DNA of 64,000 bases from Acidovorax benzenivorans (lineage in GTDB: Bacteria; Pseudomonadota; Gammaproteobacteria; Burkholderiales; Burkholderiaceae_C), in NCBI RefSeq assembly GCF_028680575.1, contig NZ_JAPCKI010000001.1, positions 186,001 through 250,000 of the forward strand, written 5' to 3'. Every line of letters starts with the position of its first letter. Within the stretch, counting starts at the first letter, position 1. The position numbers and the translations under genes are program-made. Below are positions 61,125 through 64,000 of this stretch, in pieces. The notes beneath the pieces were generated by a model. That model saw only the letters and a program-made list of their open reading frames with translations. It ran no database searches and had not been told where the DNA came from.

Positions 61125-61637
61125 TCAGTATTGCCCCATGTAGTCGCGTTTGCCCAGTTCCACACCGTTGTGGCGCGCAATGGCGTAGGTCGCGTTCACG
61201 TGGAAGAAGAACTGGGGCAGGCCGTAGTGCAGCAGGTAGTGTTCGCCCACAAACTGCTTTTCGCGCGGTGTGCCTGGCTGGATGGTGATCTGGCGCGTGG
61301 CGGCATCAGCAAACGCAGCCTGCGGCAGGCCCTCGATGAACGCCAGCACCGTGCTGATGCGTTCGTTCAGGTCGGCAAAACCGGGGCGCTCAGCGTCGGG
61401 GAAGGATGGCACCTCCACCCCGGCCAGGCGCGCGGCCACGCCCTTGGCAAAGTCGCAGGCAATCAGCACCTGGCGCGCCAGGGGGAACATGTCGGGGAAC
61501 AGCCGCGCCTGCAGCAGCGCGTCCGGCTCGATCTTGCGGGCCGTGGCATGGGCCTCGGTCTTGGCGAGCACGTCTTTCAGGGAGCCCAGCATTTGGCGGA
61601 AGACGGGAATGCTGGCGTTGTAGATGGGGTGGGTCAT
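61125..61637 (-). CDS. DUF1993 family protein
   Basis: A 170-residue protein with the DUF1993 signature: IYNASIPVFRQMLGSLKDVL at the start, PLARQVLIACDFAKGVAARL, and the histidine-bearing EHYLLHYGLPQFFFHVNATYAIARHNGV. The fold is DinB-like four-helical and the histidines may bind metal. Function unknown. It converges on the LysR gene. Confidence 0.87.
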   Translation of the reverse strand: MTHPIYNASIPVFRQMLGSLKDVLAKTEAHATARKIEPDALLQARLFPDMFPLARQVLIACDFAKGVAARLAGVEVPSFPDAERPGFADLNERISTVLAFIEGLPQAAFADAATRQITIQPGTPREKQFVGEHYLLHYGLPQFFFHVNATYAIARHNGVELGKRDYMGQY

Positions 61638-61738
61638 GGGGTGTCCTGGAAATGGTGTGAGGCAGCAGCAGGGGCCCCTTGTTGCCCCATCGCCGGGCCG
61701 CATTGCAACACACCCCACCCAGGCTTGCAGCTGAAAGG

Positions 61739-61978
61739 TCAAGCAGGCCGCGACTGGGCCAGTGCAATGGCCGCCTGAATCGCTGCGCGGGCCTGGGGGC
61801 TGTTCTTCCAGCAGGTGGAGCCCACCATGGCCGAGGCCGTGGAAACAATGTCCAGGGCATTGGCCTTGCCCAGATGCGCCAGCGATTCATAGCCCATCTG
61901 CTCAAGCCGGGCGACGACGGTTGGCCCCACGCCCTTCACATTGAGCAGGGCACGGCGTTCTTCGATAGGAAATGGCAT
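61739..61978 (-). CDS. Small helix-hairpin-helix protein
   Basis: A 79-residue protein. The N-terminal half LLNVKGVGPTVVARLEQMGYESLAHL is a helix-hairpin-helix of the type that binds DNA without sequence preference or serves as a protein-protein module. The C-terminus ends in ARAAIQAAIALAQSRPA. It resembles small helix-hairpin-helix proteins found next to DNA-repair or unrelated genes. No clear operon partner: the MFS gene upstream is 62 bases away on the same strand. Confidence 0.75.
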   Translation of the reverse strand: MPFPIEERRALLNVKGVGPTVVARLEQMGYESLAHLGKANALDIVSTASAMVGSTCWKNSPQARAAIQAAIALAQSRPA

Positions 61979-62040
61979 GGTCCGAGTATGCAGGGGACAG
62001 GCCAACCCGGCGGGCGTGCCCGTCAAACGTCCAGCGTCCT

Positions 62041-63321
62041 TCAGGCCGCCGTCGCCAAGGGCCTGGCAGCCCGTGCCGCAACCCCCACCCCCACGAGCGC
62101 CGCCGACACCACGCTCAAGCCCAGGGTCAAGGCCGAGCCGTAGAAGATGCCCGCCGTCATGCCGTGGTCCAGCATGGCGCCGAACACCGGGGCCGCCAGG
62201 CAAAAGCCCAGGTCCAGCCCCGAATACACCGTGCCATACACCCGGCCCGTGGCGCCGGGGGGGGCGGCACGCTTGATCAGCATGTCACGCGATGGGCCAG
62301 CCAGGCCCGTGCCCAACCCAGCCACCGAGGCCACCACCAGCGCCGCCATGCCTGGCAGCAGCCCGGACGCCACCACCACCAGCAGCGCGGCCGAGCCGAG
62401 CAGGCACACCGAAATGATCTTCTCCAGCCGCTGCACACGCCCCACCAGAAAACCGCCCACCAGCATGCCCGCCGCGCCGCACAGCATGTAGCCCGTGACC
62501 ACCATGGCCGTCACGCTGAGCGGCAGGCCGTACATGGACTGCAACGCCGGGCTGGCAAAGCTCTGGATGGCGCTGAGCGCGCAGGTGCTCCAGAAGAAGA
62601 ACGAGAAGCACAGCCACACCGACGGCAGCTTGAGGAAGGCCATGGGGTGCTCGGGCTTCGCCGCCGCGGCGCCGCCCTTGACCTGATGCGCCCAGGCGCC
62701 TTGGCGGTCGTCAATAGCGTCACGGTTCCACACCATGATGGCCAGCACCGCGAGGGCCAGCACCGCACCACACAGACAGGCCGTGCGCCACGAGCCCGTG
62801 GCCGTGGCAATGCCCGCCATGAACACCGGCGCCGTGGCCCAGCCCAGGTTGCCGCTGATGCCATGCACCGAAAAGCCGTGCCCCAGGCGCTGTGGCGACA
62901 CGCGTTTGTTCAAGATGGTGAAGTCCACTGGGTGGAACGGCGCGTTGCCCAGCCCGGCCAGTGCCGCTGCCAGCAGCAGGCCCGTGTAGCCCTGCGCGGT
63001 GCCCGCCGCCAAGCCTGCGGCCGCAAAACTAGACAGCGCAAAAAACATCACCGGCCGCGCGCCCACACGGTCCACCAGAAAGCCCGACAGCGCCTGGCCC
63101 ACACCCGAGATCACGAAGAACACCGACACCAGCAGGCCCAGCTCGGAATAGCTGAAGCCGAACTCACCGATCAGCCACGGAAACAGCGGCGGCAGCAGCA
63201 TGTGAAAGAAGTGCGAGCTGCCGTGGGCCAGGCCGATGAGGCCGATGGTGCGAGCGTCCTGCCGCAGGGGGACGGGGTTGGCAGTGGTGGCGGCGCTGGC
63301 GCCGGAGGTGGAAGCAGTCAT
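62041..63321 (-). CDS. MFS transporter
   Basis: A 426-residue major facilitator superfamily carrier with twelve predicted spans, the loop 2-3 motif FLVDRVGARPVMFFA and the central loop with charged residues (KGGAAAAKPEHPM). The first span is followed by HGSSHFFHMLLPPLFPWL, which resembles the fosmidomycin-resistance/oxalate-formate-like exporter branch. Cargo unknown. The start at 63321 has a short polar lead. It is divergent from an AraC regulator, its likely controller. Confidence 0.88.
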   Translation of the reverse strand: MTASTSGASAATTANPVPLRQDARTIGLIGLAHGSSHFFHMLLPPLFPWLIGEFGFSYSELGLLVSVFFVISGVGQALSGFLVDRVGARPVMFFALSSFAAAGLAAGTAQGYTGLLLAAALAGLGNAPFHPVDFTILNKRVSPQRLGHGFSVHGISGNLGWATAPVFMAGIATATGSWRTACLCGAVLALAVLAIMVWNRDAIDDRQGAWAHQVKGGAAAAKPEHPMAFLKLPSVWLCFSFFFWSTCALSAIQSFASPALQSMYGLPLSVTAMVVTGYMLCGAAGMLVGGFLVGRVQRLEKIISVCLLGSAALLVVVASGLLPGMAALVVASVAGLGTGLAGPSRDMLIKRAAPPGATGRVYGTVYSGLDLGFCLAAPVFGAMLDHGMTAGIFYGSALTLGLSVVSAALVGVGVAARAARPLATAA

Positions 63322-63386
63322 GGGCTTGATCTTAGGCAGCATGCCCTCGGCAGGTTTACGATAGACGGCCAATTTCTATCGCAAAC

Positions 63387-64000
63387 ATGCCAAACCCGCC
63401 CGCCAGGCCCTCCACGCCTGCCTCACACCCCTCGCCCCCCGAACCGGCGGCGGAACAACACTTTGCCGCCGAGGTGGTGCCGCGCCCCAAGCCCGGAAGG
63501 TCGCGCGAGCTGTCGTACGTGGACTCGCTCACGCCCGAGCTGTTTGTGCCCACCACCGCCCGCCCGGTGCGCGCCAAGCTGCGCTGGCTGGCCGCCGACA
63601 CGCAGGTGATGCCCCACAGCCACCCCTGGGCGCAGGTGGCGATCTCGACCACGGGCGTGATCCGGCTCACGGTGAACCACGGCACCTACATCGTGCCGCC
63701 CTCGCGCGCGCTGTGGATTCCGCCCGGCGTGGAGCATGCCGTGACCATGGTGGAAGACGCCGACCTGCGCACGCTGTACTTTCACCAGCCCCGGGGGCGC
63801 TGCGGCCCCGGCGTGCCGCGCGATCAGGAAGACGCCTGGCGCCAGTGCCGCGTGCTGGAGGTGTCCGACCTGCTGCGCGCCCTGGTGCGCGAAATGCCCA
63901 CCGCGCCCGATGGCGGCCAGGCCCCCACGACCGCAGACCTGCGGCGTGAGCAGCACCTGAGCGCCCTGGTGCGCGACGAACTGGCCCGCGCCGCCGCCGT
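63387..64000 (+). CDS. AraC family transcriptional regulator (3' end cut)
   Basis: The first 204 residues of an AraC-type regulator; the gene runs off the window before the C-terminal DNA-binding domain. After a proline-rich lead, a cupin-like ligand domain is visible: MPHSHPWAQVAISTTGVIRL, GTYIVPPSRALWIPPGVEHA and LRTLYF, the pattern of NimR-like regulators. The frame is open to the edge. It is divergent from the MFS transporter (65 bases between starts), so it probably controls that exporter. Confidence 0.85.
   Translation, partial: MPNPPARPSTPASHPSPPEPAAEQHFAAEVVPRPKPGRSRELSYVDSLTPELFVPTTARPVRAKLRWLAADTQVMPHSHPWAQVAISTTGVIRLTVNHGTYIVPPSRALWIPPGVEHAVTMVEDADLRTLYFHQPRGRCGPGVPRDQEDAWRQCRVLEVSDLLRALVREMPTAPDGGQAPTTADLRREQHLSALVRDELARAAA

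Overview
The window is high-GC chromosomal DNA from a betaproteobacterium, most likely family Comamonadaceae (Acidovorax-like). The clues are the gene content: Bug-type solute-binding proteins, a GTP-dependent PEP carboxykinase, a monomeric isocitrate dehydrogenase, UbiM, and many LysR regulators divergent from their probable targets. Short dispersed intergenic repeats point the same way. About 63 protein genes are supported. I found no rRNA, tRNA or CRISPR array and no prophage or conjugative module.

Layout. 1-5.9 kb: end of queC, pckG, a small membrane protein facing a LysR regulator, a metallophosphoesterase and a universal stress protein. 5.9-11.1 kb: a TetR regulator with a perfect 25-bp palindrome, an ArgP-like LysR facing a DadA-like dehydrogenase, and a multi-span membrane protein facing a TetR/FMN-reductase pair. 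11.1-16.3 kb: YdcF-like protein, alpha/beta hydrolase, flavin reductase with MOSC protein, and a large FUSC/YccS-like membrane protein. 16.3-22.3 kb: VOC protein, the minCDE operon, a DMT exporter, a repeat-bearing lipoprotein, and pssA. 22.3-34.8 kb: a carboxylate-use region (LysR, acyl-CoA ligase, Bug protein, acetoacetyl-CoA synthetase, BCCT transporter), then UbiM, a methyltransferase and a zinc-ribbon protein. 34.9-41.5 kb: uracil permease, CoA-transferase, a solitary ABC binding protein, YdiI-type thioesterase, PduO-type adenosyltransferase and an EF-hand protein. 41.5-45.4 kb: a GntR-led polar amino-acid ABC operon. 45.6-51.6 kb: two small membrane proteins, then TetR/Bug/carboxylesterase facing a D-lactate dehydrogenase. 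51.7-64 kb: a HEAT-like protein, ABM and NIPSNAP proteins facing ArsR and ynfA, a BON protein, icd, a lipoprotein hydrolase facing a LysR, DUF1993, a helix-hairpin-helix protein, and an MFS transporter facing an AraC regulator cut by the window edge.

The genes mostly serve uptake, activation and oxidation of organic acids and amino acids (Bug proteins, CoA ligases, CoA-transferase, D-lactate and D-amino-acid dehydrogenases), feeding the TCA cycle and gluconeogenesis through icd and pckG. Most units are one regulator next to one short operon.

The least explained signal lies in the DNA between and inside the genes. There is a ~65-bp dispersed element in about seven copies, two of them read in frame inside dadA and aacS and two forming gene ends. 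There is a 169-bp element with perfect 22-bp terminal inverted repeats. A second REP-like family is built on CCCCCT/AGGGGG. A GGGTTAACCC palindrome sits before four unrelated genes, two of which share an identical leader plan. An octanucleotide repeat may set how far an ArsR gene runs into ynfA.
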